Shown here in pieces: positions 1 to 7,059 of a DNA stretch of 64,000 bases. Where the stretch lies: assembly GCF_002161175.1 (NCBI RefSeq), contig NZ_NFMA01000001.1, positions 1 through 64,000 on the forward strand, in the 5' to 3' direction. The notes below the pieces were generated by a model. The model made no database searches and was not told where the DNA came from. It worked only from the letters and a program-made list of their open reading frames with translations. A program made the translations under genes and the position numbers. Positions within the stretch are counted from its first letter, which is position 1. Every line of letters starts with the position of its first letter. The DNA is from Flavonifractor sp. An100 (GTDB taxonomy: Bacteria; Bacillota; Clostridia; Oscillospirales; Oscillospiraceae).

Positions 1-177
1 ATGGGCACTTACCTGATCCTGCTGGTGGGCGACGGAGAGTATCAGGTGATGGATTTTGGCCAGGGGGTCAGCCAGGACGGGTTTGAGGAGGGCGACCAGG
101 TCAAAATCACATACACAGGGTCCCTGGACGACGAGGAGAATGCACCGGTCATCGTAACCATGGAGAAGATCAACTAA
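1..177 (+). CDS. C-terminal end of an unidentified protein (cut by window edge)
   Basis: An open frame runs from the first base to a TAA at 175-177, giving 58 residues that begin with ATG at base 1. Whether that ATG is the true start or an internal methionine cannot be decided because the upstream sequence is missing. The peptide is acidic, rich in beta-forming residues and has no recognisable motif; it could be the last strands of a small beta-barrel (OB-like) domain, but that is only an impression. It is followed by a strong terminator hairpin shared with larC, which converges on it. Confidence 0.5.
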   Translation: MGTYLILLVGDGEYQVMDFGQGVSQDGFEEGDQVKITYTGSLDDEENAPVIVTMEKIN

Positions 178-210
178 AAAACCTTGTGGTCAAGCAGGAA
201 TTTCATAAGA

Positions 211-247
211 AAAGGGATGCCGACGATACTTCGCCGGCATCCCTTTT
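211..247. terminator. Bidirectional intrinsic terminator
   Basis: A perfect 12-bp stem (211-222 with 235-246) encloses a 12-nt loop and is flanked by A-rich and T-rich runs. It lies between the stop of the left-edge gene and the stop of larC, so it can end transcription from both sides. Confidence 0.85.
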
Positions 248-294
248 GTTTGTCAGAGGAGTGCATCAGGGACAGAGCTTCTCTTGGTCAGGTA

Positions 295-1584
295 TCAATC
301 TTTTCTCAACAGAGCCAGCAGGACCTCCAGACTCAGGTTCTGGTCCCCTGCTATGCGGGCCAGGTCCTCATATTCATACTTGGACCGGGAGACTCCGTAA
401 CCGGAGGAGTCCTTGCGGCGGACGGGTCCATAAGGAGTGTCCAGGGTGGTGAAGGTACGGTGGAGCACATAGCGCTGGTAGCGTGCCTCCCGAATCCCAA
501 GGGTCGTGGTATGCTGAAACAGCTGCTCCACCATCTTCTGGCGGTCCTCACTCCGGCACAGTACACAGATCAGGGTACCGGGGCGTGATTTTTTCATGCC
601 AATGGGAACGGTGTACACGTCCAGAGCGCCCTGACCCAGCAGGTGCTCCATGGCAAATCCGATTTGCTCGGGGGTCATATCGTCCACATTGCAGGATAGC
701 TCCAGCACGCCGTCGGTCTCCTCCTGGGCATCACCCAGCATGGCGCGGATGCAGTTGGCGGCAGGGAAGTCTTTCTTGCCCATTCCATATCCCACTGCCC
801 GAGGACGCATTACCGGCATGGAGCCGAAGCGGGTAGCAAAGTGCTTGAGCAGAGCGGCCCCGGTGGGGGTGCAGAGCTCTCCGGCAATCTCACCTCCGTA
901 GATGGGCACGTCGGTCAGCAGAAAAGCGGTAGCGGGGGCGGGCACGGGGAGGATCCCGTGGGCGCACCGTACCTGGCCGCTGCCTACGTGGATGGGGGAG
1001 ACTACCACCTGGTCAGGGGCGAGACGGTCCATGAGGAGACAGACCGCCACAATATCGGCAATGGCGTCCATAGTGCCTACCTCGTGGAAATGAATCTGGG
1101 TGACCGGCATGCCGTGGGCGTGGCCCTCTGCCTGAGCCAGCAGCTCATAGACGGCCATGGCGTTTTCCTTTACTTGGGGCGGTAGGTTGGGTAGGCCCAG
1201 CACAATGTGGCGAATGTCCTCCAGGCTGGTATGCGTGTGGGAGCCGTGGGAGTGGGTGTGGGGGGTGTCGTGGTCATGGTGCGGGGCGTGGTCGTGGTGG
1301 TGTTCCCCGTGGCTGTGCTCCTGGTCGGGAGCATGGCAGTGGTCGTGGTGGTGCTGGTGGGAGTGGTCTAGACTCTCCTCCTCCTGGCCATGAATGGTCA
1401 CCGACATATGGGTGCCGGTGATGCCGCACTTGACGCTGGTTTCCCGGGTAAAATGAACGCCGGGCAGGCCCAGGGAGTTAAGCTGCTGGAGCACGTCCTC
1501 CGGATTGGGGAGAAGCTCCAGGAGAGCGGCGGTAAGCATATCGCCGGCCGCGCCCATGCTGCAATCCAAATAAAGAATGTTCAT
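295..1584 (-). CDS. larC: Nickel-pincer cofactor biosynthesis protein LarC (nickel insertase)
   Basis: LarC inserts nickel into the thiolated pyridinium mononucleotide made by LarB and LarE, giving the NPN cofactor of LarA-type racemases and epimerases; the reaction uses CTP and takes place in the cytoplasm. The 429-residue protein starts with the family's N-terminal pattern (YLDCSMGAAGDM). Residues 73-118 form a histidine-rich insert with about 21 histidines in 46 positions, a plausible nickel store. In some lactobacilli larC is split and needs a programmed frameshift; here it is one continuous frame. An AAAGGAG ribosome site precedes the ATG, which lies 3 nt after the larB stop. It is the last gene of the operon. 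No larA is present in the window, so the client enzyme must be encoded elsewhere. Confidence 0.93.
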   Translation of the reverse strand: MNILYLDCSMGAAGDMLTAALLELLPNPEDVLQQLNSLGLPGVHFTRETSVKCGITGTHMSVTIHGQEEESLDHSHQHHHDHCHAPDQEHSHGEHHHDHAPHHDHDTPHTHSHGSHTHTSLEDIRHIVLGLPNLPPQVKENAMAVYELLAQAEGHAHGMPVTQIHFHEVGTMDAIADIVAVCLLMDRLAPDQVVVSPIHVGSGQVRCAHGILPVPAPATAFLLTDVPIYGGEIAGELCTPTGAALLKHFATRFGSMPVMRPRAVGYGMGKKDFPAANCIRAMLGDAQEETDGVLELSCNVDDMTPEQIGFAMEHLLGQGALDVYTVPIGMKKSRPGTLICVLCRSEDRQKMVEQLFQHTTTLGIREARYQRYVLHRTFTTLDTPYGPVRRKDSSGYGVSRSKYEYEDLARIAGDQNLSLEVLLALLRKD

Positions 1585-1587
1585 GGC

Positions 1588-2349
1588 TTACTGCTCCTTT
1601 GTTGCATCCATATGGTTGATCATGCTGGCTAAGTAGCCAGCGCCAAAGCCGTTGTCAATGTTCACCACACTGACGCCGCTGGCGCAGGAGTTGAGCATGG
1701 ACAGCAGGGCGGCCAGGCCGTGGAAGGATGCCCCATAGCCCACACTGGTGGGTACTGCGATGACGGGGCAGTCGGCCAGTCCGCCAATGACGCTGGCCAG
1801 CGCCCCCTCCATCCCGGCAATGGCGATGATGACACTGGCGCTGAAAATATCATCCAGGTGGGCCAGCGTCCGGTGCAGGCCGGCTACACCCACGTCGTAG
1901 AGCCGCACCACCTCGTTGCCCAGGATCTGAGCGGTGAGGGCGGCCTCCTCCGCCACCGGGATGTCGCTGGTTCCGCCGGTGGCCACCACGATTTTCCCAA
2001 TGCCGTTGGGAGACGGCATGGGTCCAATGATGCCGATTTTAGCGTCAGGGTGGTAATCCAACTGGTGGGTACGGCCTACTTCCTGGGCGGCCTGGGGGGA
2101 CATGCGGGTGATCAGAATGGTCTTCTGACCGTGGGACAGCAGCACATCCAGGATACCGGCAATCTGTTCCGGGGTTTTCCCTGCCCCGTAAATGACCTCC
2201 GCCACCCCCTGGCGGATTTTTCGGTGGAGGTCCACCTTGGCGTAGCCGATGTCGGCAAAGGGCTCGGCCTTGATTTTTACCAGAGCGTCCTCCACCGACA
2301 GATCGCCGGAGTGGACCGCTTCCAGGATACGTTTGATTTCGTTGTTCAT
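1588..2349 (-). CDS. larB: Pyridinium-3,5-biscarboxylic acid mononucleotide synthase LarB
   Basis: LarB carries out the first step of NPN cofactor synthesis, carboxylating nicotinic acid adenine dinucleotide and releasing AMP to leave the biscarboxylated mononucleotide. The 253-residue protein has the expected length: an N-terminal region of about 90 residues followed by a PurE-like (AIR carboxylase) domain, seen as glycine-rich stretches such as VATGGTSD and IAGMEGALASV. The start codon overlaps the larE stop by 4 nt (ATGA), a sign of translational coupling. Together with larE upstream and larC downstream it completes the known three-gene cofactor pathway. Confidence 0.93.
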   Translation of the reverse strand: MNNEIKRILEAVHSGDLSVEDALVKIKAEPFADIGYAKVDLHRKIRQGVAEVIYGAGKTPEQIAGILDVLLSHGQKTILITRMSPQAAQEVGRTHQLDYHPDAKIGIIGPMPSPNGIGKIVVATGGTSDIPVAEEAALTAQILGNEVVRLYDVGVAGLHRTLAHLDDIFSASVIIAIAGMEGALASVIGGLADCPVIAVPTSVGYGASFHGLAALLSMLNSCASGVSVVNIDNGFGAGYLASMINHMDATKEQ

Positions 2350-3092
2350 CTCCGTACCTCCAGATCCAGTAGCACTGCGCTGTAATAGGGTTTGAGCCGG
2401 CTGAGTAGCTGCTCCCGCTTGTCTAGCAGCAAGGAAAGCTGGTGACTGGGCAGCTGCAGCCTGGCGCAGTTGCCCAAAAGCCGGATGCGAAAGTCGGTAA
2501 ATCCCATGGAAAACAAGATGCCCTCCGCCTGCTCGGTGCGCTGAAGATCCTGGAGGGTGATGGCCTGACCGGTGGGAATCCGGGTGGCCAGACAGGCGTA
2601 GGCGGGCTTGTCCCAGGTAAACAGCCCGGCCTGGCGGGAGCGGCTGCGAATTTCCTCCTTAGTCAGGCCGCACTCCCTTAGGGGGGACCGGACGGACAGC
2701 TCCGCCAAGGCCCGCATCCCCGGCCGGTCACCTGCCTGGTCGGAGGCGTTGGTCCCGTCCAGCACGGTGGAAAAGCCGTCGGCAGCGGCCGCGGAGCAAA
2801 GAGCGGTAAAAATCTTCCGCTTGCAGAAGTAGCAGCGGTCGGGAGGATTGGCGGCCACCTGGGGATCGGAGAGCACATCCAGGGGCAGTACGGTCAGGGG
2901 AACCTGGAGCTGTTGGGCCAGACGCTGGGCATCCTCCAATTCAAATTGGGGCTGAAAGGGGGAGTTGACGTAATAGGCCTGGACGGATTGGGCCAGCCGG
3001 GCGGCCTCATAGAGTAGGTAAGCGGAGTCTACACCACCGGAAAAGGCCAGTGCAACCCGGGGCTGCTGATGAAAAAATTCCTCTAAAGTCAT
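2346..3092 (-). CDS. larE: Pyridinium-3,5-bisthiocarboxylic acid mononucleotide synthase LarE
   Basis: LarE is an ATP pyrophosphatase-type enzyme that adenylates the LarB product and replaces carboxylate oxygen by sulfur. The PP-loop motif SGGVDS is at residues 18-23 of 248. Cys87, Cys90 (in RCYFCKRK) and Cys167 (in ACLATR) are the candidate sulfur-handling residues. Some LarE proteins sacrifice a single cysteine, others use three cysteines to hold an iron-sulfur cluster that carries the extra sulfur; three are available here, which would suit the second type, but I cannot settle this from sequence alone. An AAGGAG site precedes the ATG. The gene follows the FmdE-like gene after 24 nt. Confidence 0.92.
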   Translation of the reverse strand: MTLEEFFHQQPRVALAFSGGVDSAYLLYEAARLAQSVQAYYVNSPFQPQFELEDAQRLAQQLQVPLTVLPLDVLSDPQVAANPPDRCYFCKRKIFTALCSAAAADGFSTVLDGTNASDQAGDRPGMRALAELSVRSPLRECGLTKEEIRSRSRQAGLFTWDKPAYACLATRIPTGQAITLQDLQRTEQAEGILFSMGFTDFRIRLLGNCARLQLPSHQLSLLLDKREQLLSRLKPYYSAVLLDLEVRR

Positions 3093-3116
3093 AGCGCTTT
3101 TTCTCCTTGGACACCG

Positions 3117-3641
3117 TTATACATGGAAGCGGTCATAGGAGGGACAGCAGTCCAGACACAGCTTTTTCCCGTTCCGCAGGCGGATCCAGTTGCTGCCCAC
3201 AGTCTCTCCGCAGCATTCGCAGACGTAGCTTTCAAAGAGCTGGGCCCGCTCCGGCAAGGGCAGGGTGGCGGGCTTGACGTCAAACAGGTCTTCTGGGCGG
3301 GCGCTTTGGTAGTAGGCAAAGGATTCCTCCCGGCTCATGGGGTGGGGGAGGGGACGAAGCACCAGTCGCACAGAGGTGTGGGCCGAGCGGAGGTAGAAGG
3401 AGAAGGCCTGCTTTCCGGTCATGTGAAACAGCAGATTTCCCTTTCCCTCGCTGCATCCCAGCAGTACCTGGATAGCGTCCACGCCACAGGCGTCATTTTC
3501 CGTAATGCAGACCACCTGCTCGTCGTCGGGCTGAGCGGACAAGTCCAGGAGCTTTGCGGCGTATGTGGCAGCCTGATAGCCGATGGTCAGGCCGCCGCAG
3601 GCGTGGCCGTGGAAGGCCACACAGCGTTCCAAGTCAGTCAT
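3117..3641 (-). CDS. FmdE-family protein with C-terminal zinc ribbon
   Basis: The N-terminal two thirds belong to the FmdE family (named after a subunit found with formylmethanofuran dehydrogenase); the hallmark HGHxCGG is near residue 10, and further cysteines occur in ENDACGVDA. The C-terminus carries a CxxC-x15-CxxC zinc ribbon. Bacterial members are not formylmethanofuran enzymes and usually lie beside metal transporters; a metal-handling role is therefore inferred, not shown. Start choice: the open frame has an ATG seven codons earlier (3662), but the AAGGAG in that extension sits ideally for the ATG at 3641, so the 174-residue form is preferred. It lies between the ABC ATPase and larE in the same operon, suggesting it handles the metal or metal complex passed to the Lar enzymes. 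Confidence 0.85.
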   Translation of the reverse strand: MTDLERCVAFHGHACGGLTIGYQAATYAAKLLDLSAQPDDEQVVCITENDACGVDAIQVLLGCSEGKGNLLFHMTGKQAFSFYLRSAHTSVRLVLRPLPHPMSREESFAYYQSARPEDLFDVKPATLPLPERAQLFESYVCECCGETVGSNWIRLRNGKKLCLDCCPSYDRFHV

Positions 3642-3654
3642 GGTAACATTCTCC

Positions 3655-4404
3655 TTATCCAATCATCACAAATTTTCGATTCTCCACCCGCATCACCTGG
3701 GCGGGAATGCCGTAGACCGATTCAATGGTCTGGGCGTCCACCGTCTCCTCGCCGCCGTAGCGGTATCCGGTGCCGTCCTTCAGGAAATAGAAGCGGTCAC
3801 AGTAGCGCAGGGCTAAATTCAGGTCATGGAGGACGATCAAAACGGTGATGCCCTGCTCCTTGGCGATCTGGCGGACCAGGGCCAACATCTCATATTGGTT
3901 GCGGGGGTCCAGACTGCTGGTGGGCTCATCCAGAAGCAGTACCTTGGGTTGCTGCACCAGGGCGCGGGCCAGCATGACCTTTTGCAGCTCTCCCCCGGAG
4001 AGTTCATCCAGGTTGCGCAGCTGGAGCTTTTCCAGTCCCACTTTCCGGATCATGGCGGCGCACAGCTCCAGGTCCTTGGGGCTGACGCCCCATTTTAGAT
4101 AGGGCTTCCGGCCCAGCAGCACGCAGTCAAATACGGTGGCTTGGCTCATTTCGTTGGCCTGTGCCACGTAGGCGATGGTCTGGGCCAGCTCCCGCCGGCT
4201 CATGGACTGCACCGACTTGCCGTCCACCCAGATCTCCCCGGCGGCGGGGATGCGGATGCGGTTGAGGCAGGTGATAAAGGTGCTTTTACCCGCTCCGTTG
4301 TTGCCCAGAATGCCCACGCACTCCCCGGCCTGGGCGGTAAAGGACACATCGTGGAGGATGGCATGATCGCCATAGGAAAAGGCGATGTGTTGAATCTCAA
4401 TCAT
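3655..4404 (-). CDS. ABC transporter ATP-binding protein, FecE/FhuC type
   Basis: This is the energising subunit of a type II (FecBCD/BtuFCD-type) metal-complex importer on the inner face of the membrane. In the 249-residue protein the Walker A motif GNNGAGKST is at 34-42, the signature LSGGE at 135-139 and Walker B VLLLDEP at 155-161. The ATG at 4404 overlaps the permease stop as ATGA. The open frame can be read much further upstream (to 4800), but that extension is simply the permease gene in another frame and is discarded. The family moves siderophores, haem, cobalamin or similar metal chelates; given the lar genes downstream, a nickel complex is an attractive substrate, but this is inference. 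Confidence 0.92.
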   Translation of the reverse strand: MIEIQHIAFSYGDHAILHDVSFTAQAGECVGILGNNGAGKSTFITCLNRIRIPAAGEIWVDGKSVQSMSRRELAQTIAYVAQANEMSQATVFDCVLLGRKPYLKWGVSPKDLELCAAMIRKVGLEKLQLRNLDELSGGELQKVMLARALVQQPKVLLLDEPTSSLDPRNQYEMLALVRQIAKEQGITVLIVLHDLNLALRYCDRFYFLKDGTGYRYGGEETVDAQTIESVYGIPAQVMRVENRKFVMIG

Positions 4405-5483
4405 GCAGTACGTCCACCCCTTATAATGAGATAGAGAAACAGCGGCGCTCCCAGGAAGGAGGTCAGGGCGCCGATGGGAAGCACCGTAGGTGGAACCAGA
4501 GTCCGGCAGATGATGTCGGAAACCAGCAGCAGGGCGGCCCCGCACAGGGCGGTGCACGGCAGCAGGAAACGTACATCGTTGCCCACCAGACGGCGCATCA
4601 TGTGGCAAGCGATGAGACCGATGAAGTTGATGCACCCCACAAAGGCCACCGAAACCGAGGAGATGAGGGCGCACACCACCAAGCTGGAGGGCACCAGAAC
4701 CTCCACCGGAACACCCAAGCTCTTGGCGGTGTGGATGCCGCTTTCCAAAGCGTTGTAGTTCCATCGGTGGAAGAAAAAGAAGAGAAAGGCCAGCAGGCAC
4801 AGAAGGCCGATCAGGGCGATTTCACTCCAGCCGGCCCGGCCCAGGCTGCCGAAGGTCCAGTAGACCACGGTGGCCACCATCACATCGTCGGCAAAGTACT
4901 GTACCAAAGTGGTGCCTCCGCTGAAGGCGGCACTGATGGCCACACCGGCCAGGACCATGGTGGAGGGAGTCATGCCCCGCAGCCGGGACAGGGCCAGGAT
5001 GACCACCGTGGTTATCATTCCCCCTAGAAAGGCGCACAGGGTCACCAGATAGGGCTGGGTGATGGTCAGGGCGGCGGCTGAGCCGCTGCCGGAGTTGATT
5101 TGGGAGCCGGCTCCCAGACAGATGATGGATACCGCCGCTCCAAAGGATGCCCCCTGGGAGACACCCAGGGTGGAGGCGGAGGCCAAGGGATTGCGCAGTA
5201 CATTTTGCATGATGCAGCCGCACATGGACAGGGCGATCCCCACCACGATAGCGGTGGCAACCCGAGGCATCCGCACATTCCAGACAATGGTGAGGGATTG
5301 GGGATCGCCCAGCCCCAGAAGGGCACCGATTACCTGGGTCAGTGGCAGGCCGGAGGAACCTGCCATCAGGGAGGCGAGAGCGGCAGCTAAAGTGACCAGG
5401 AGCATGGCCAAAAGGACATACCATTTCCCGGCGATGTAGTGGCGATAGGCCTGGCTGGTGGGAGGGGAGGAAAGATGTTCCAT
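4401..5483 (-). CDS. ABC transporter permease, FecCD/BtuC family
   Basis: A 360-residue polytopic membrane protein with roughly ten hydrophobic segments and the FecCD family pattern, including the GCIMQNVLRNPLASASTLG segment around residue 110 and the GCINFIGLIACHMMRRLVG coupling region near residue 285, which contacts the ATPase. As a homodimer it would form the translocation channel of the importer. It starts 6 nt after the stop of the binding-protein gene and its stop overlaps the ATPase start, so the three importer genes are translated as a unit. The substrate cannot be read from the permease. Confidence 0.92.
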   Translation of the reverse strand: MEHLSSPPTSQAYRHYIAGKWYVLLAMLLVTLAAALASLMAGSSGLPLTQVIGALLGLGDPQSLTIVWNVRMPRVATAIVVGIALSMCGCIMQNVLRNPLASASTLGVSQGASFGAAVSIICLGAGSQINSGSGSAAALTITQPYLVTLCAFLGGMITTVVILALSRLRGMTPSTMVLAGVAISAAFSGGTTLVQYFADDVMVATVVYWTFGSLGRAGWSEIALIGLLCLLAFLFFFFHRWNYNALESGIHTAKSLGVPVEVLVPSSLVVCALISSVSVAFVGCINFIGLIACHMMRRLVGNDVRFLLPCTALCGAALLLVSDIICRTLVPPTVLPIGALTSFLGAPLFLYLIIRGGRTA

Positions 5484-5489
5484 GGCAGA

Positions 5490-6665
5490 TCACCCGCCCA
5501 GGGTGACGGTTCCGTAATAGAGTCCCCCTGCCTCCATCTCGGAAAAGAAGTCTCGTCCCAACAGCTGCTCCATAATCTCTCCCGCCTTTTCCTCCAGCTG
5601 AATATCCTGGAACTGCTCAGGGAAGAGAACGGTTCCGGCGTAGTAGGCGTTGATGAGCAGATAGGTGATATTAGGACCGGCCGCGTTGGAGGAGGGCATG
5701 GTGTAGACGTTTCCCTCCTGCACAGCCCGAAGGGATTGGAAATACCTAGGGTTATTGGCATACTCCTCGTTGACCAGGTCCAGGTTGCCTGGGTCCAGGA
5801 AAATCACATCCGGGTCCCACAGGAGAATCTGCTCCAAATCCACCTCAAATCCGTCGTTTCCTACATAGGCAGTGCCGGCCTGAGCAGCTTCGCTGGCGGC
5901 CTGACCGGTCTGCTCCTGGAGAAATTCATCGGCAACATTGTTGGCGTGAATGGCGGTAAAGGGAGGAAAATTCACATAGGTAAACGCAAACCCGTGCCGG
6001 CCATTAAAGGTGACCGCTCCTGTATAGGCCTTCTGCTTTTCGCTGTCGGGGATGTCCTTGGTCCGGTCGTCCAGATCGGCCTTGCAGGCGTCCAAATAGG
6101 TTAAAATTTCCTCACAGCGATCCTCCGCCCCTACAACCTCTGCAAACAGGCGCAGGGTGCGGTAGAAGCCCTCGTCCAGAAAGCCCTGGGTGCGGTAGCG
6201 GACGCTGACCACCGGGATGCCGGTCTGCCGCTGTAATTCGTCGGCGGCGTCCTGGTTAAATCCGGCTAAAATCACATCGGGTTGGAGCTTAATGATCTCC
6301 TCGGGGTAGGCGTTGTTTTCCCCGCTGCCTCCGCCCGCACCCACACTGGGGAGCTGCTTAAGCTGGTCATAGTAGACGGGGCTATAGTCATACCGAACGG
6401 ACATCTGGACCAGATCGGAGTCCTCTGCCCCCACCATCCGGTCCACAACGTCCAGGTAGGCGGCAAATCGGGGGGCCATGGAGCCCAGGCAGAGGATGGT
6501 GTCTACCTGTTCTGGGACCTCAACCTCTCGGTTCCATACATCCACCACCGTGCGGGTGGAGGGGGTCTGAGAGGAAGAAGAGAAACTGGTGGAGGGGGCG
6601 CAGGCGGTCAAAGAGAACGAGATGGCTGCCGCAAGTAGCAGAGGGAGGGGGATTCTCATGGGCAT
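5490..6665 (-). CDS. ABC transporter substrate-binding lipoprotein, FecB/BtuF type
   Basis: A 391-residue secreted lipoprotein: a short hydrophobic signal peptide ends in a lipobox LTAC with Cys22, followed by a Ser/Thr linker and the periplasmic-binding fold typical of siderophore, haem and cobalamin binding proteins (VVDVWNREVEVP opening, then the PDVILAG and DPDVIFLDPG strands). It would sit on the outer face of the membrane and deliver a metal complex to the permease encoded next. It is the first gene of the importer/FmdE/lar operon. Its leader contains a terminator-like hairpin (see separate entries), so expression of the whole operon is probably decided there. The ligand is unknown; a nickel chelate is the contextual guess. 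Confidence 0.9.
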   Translation of the reverse strand: MPMRIPLPLLLAAAISFSLTACAPSTSFSSSSQTPSTRTVVDVWNREVEVPEQVDTILCLGSMAPRFAAYLDVVDRMVGAEDSDLVQMSVRYDYSPVYYDQLKQLPSVGAGGGSGENNAYPEEIIKLQPDVILAGFNQDAADELQRQTGIPVVSVRYRTQGFLDEGFYRTLRLFAEVVGAEDRCEEILTYLDACKADLDDRTKDIPDSEKQKAYTGAVTFNGRHGFAFTYVNFPPFTAIHANNVADEFLQEQTGQAASEAAQAGTAYVGNDGFEVDLEQILLWDPDVIFLDPGNLDLVNEEYANNPRYFQSLRAVQEGNVYTMPSSNAAGPNITYLLINAYYAGTVLFPEQFQDIQLEEKAGEIMEQLLGRDFFSEMEAGGLYYGTVTLGG

Positions 6666-6708
6666 AATTCCTTTCCTAAAGATGTATCAAGGGGAATGTA
6701 ATACATAA

Positions 6709-6752
6709 CAAAAAGGCATACGGCTTCTCTTCTGAGAAGTCGTATGCCTTTT
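6709..6752 (-). terminator. Terminator hairpin inside the operon leader (candidate attenuator)
   Basis: On the minus strand an arm at 6752-6734 pairs with 6729-6709 (14 of 15 core base pairs plus an A/T extension), with a TTCT-type loop and a run of five Ts. It lies after the promoter at 6848-6876 and 44 nt before the binding-protein start, i.e. inside the leader rather than at a gene end. Confidence 0.75.
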
Positions 6753-6841
6753 GACATACCATTCCAGGGCCCCTGGCCAGCGGGGAGAGGGTAATGCGCG
6801 GCAGATCCTTGAGATCCAACGTGTTTGCTTCCTACAAACGT
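6715..6841 (-). promoter_or_regulatory. Structured leader of the importer/lar operon, candidate riboswitch or attenuator
   Basis: Transcription from the promoter at 6848-6876 should begin near 6841, giving a leader of about 175 nt. Before the terminator it can form several helices: an imperfect hairpin just after the start, a near-perfect palindrome around 6762-6776, and a pairing of 6790-6796 with 6755-6760. The 6755-6760 strand (GGTATG on the minus strand) can instead pair with the first terminator arm (CATAC), which would block the terminator. These mutually exclusive pairings are what a metabolite- or metal-controlled leader looks like. I could not match it to a riboswitch class known to me. 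Confidence 0.5.
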
Positions 6842-6847
6842 GTTTTT

Positions 6848-6876
6848 ATGATACAGGCAAGCGGCTGGTTTGTCAA
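6848..6876 (-). promoter_or_regulatory. Sigma-A promoter of the importer/FmdE/lar operon
   Basis: On the minus strand TTGACA (6876-6871) and TATCAT (6853-6848) are separated by exactly 17 nt. This is a near-consensus promoter about 175 nt upstream of the first gene. Confidence 0.8.
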
Positions 6877-6987
6877 TAGGGGTGCCTCGTATTTTTTGAG
6901 GAAAGTCACAAGCCAAGAGAGGAGTAGAGAAGACTTGTTGGTCAAACAGACCAGCACATTGGAAACTTCAGAGGAGCAAGAAGGGGG

Positions 6988-7016
6988 TTCCGGCTTGGAA
7001 AACAGGCTGGTATACT
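6988..7016 (+). promoter_or_regulatory. Probable promoter of the HA-repeat nuclease gene
   Basis: TATACT at 7011-7016 is preceded after 17 nt by a weak -35 TTCCGG (6988-6993). It lies 43 nt before the GTG start. The rest of 6877-7059 shows no gene. Confidence 0.45.
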
Positions 7017-7059
7017 GGTTTTATTAAGACAGGCCGGTGCGTTTTTAGGAGGGAAAACG

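Noticed and set aside
1390-1632. Small frames opposite the His-rich part of larC encoding Trp-rich peptides (for example 1157-1393)
   Set aside because: They arise from reading the CAC/CAT-rich strand backwards and have no ribosome site.
4405-4800. N-terminal extension of the ABC ATPase frame upstream of 4404
   Set aside because: The extension overlaps the permease gene in another frame, is Pro/Arg/His-rich and lacks homology; the ATG in the ATGA overlap is the natural start.
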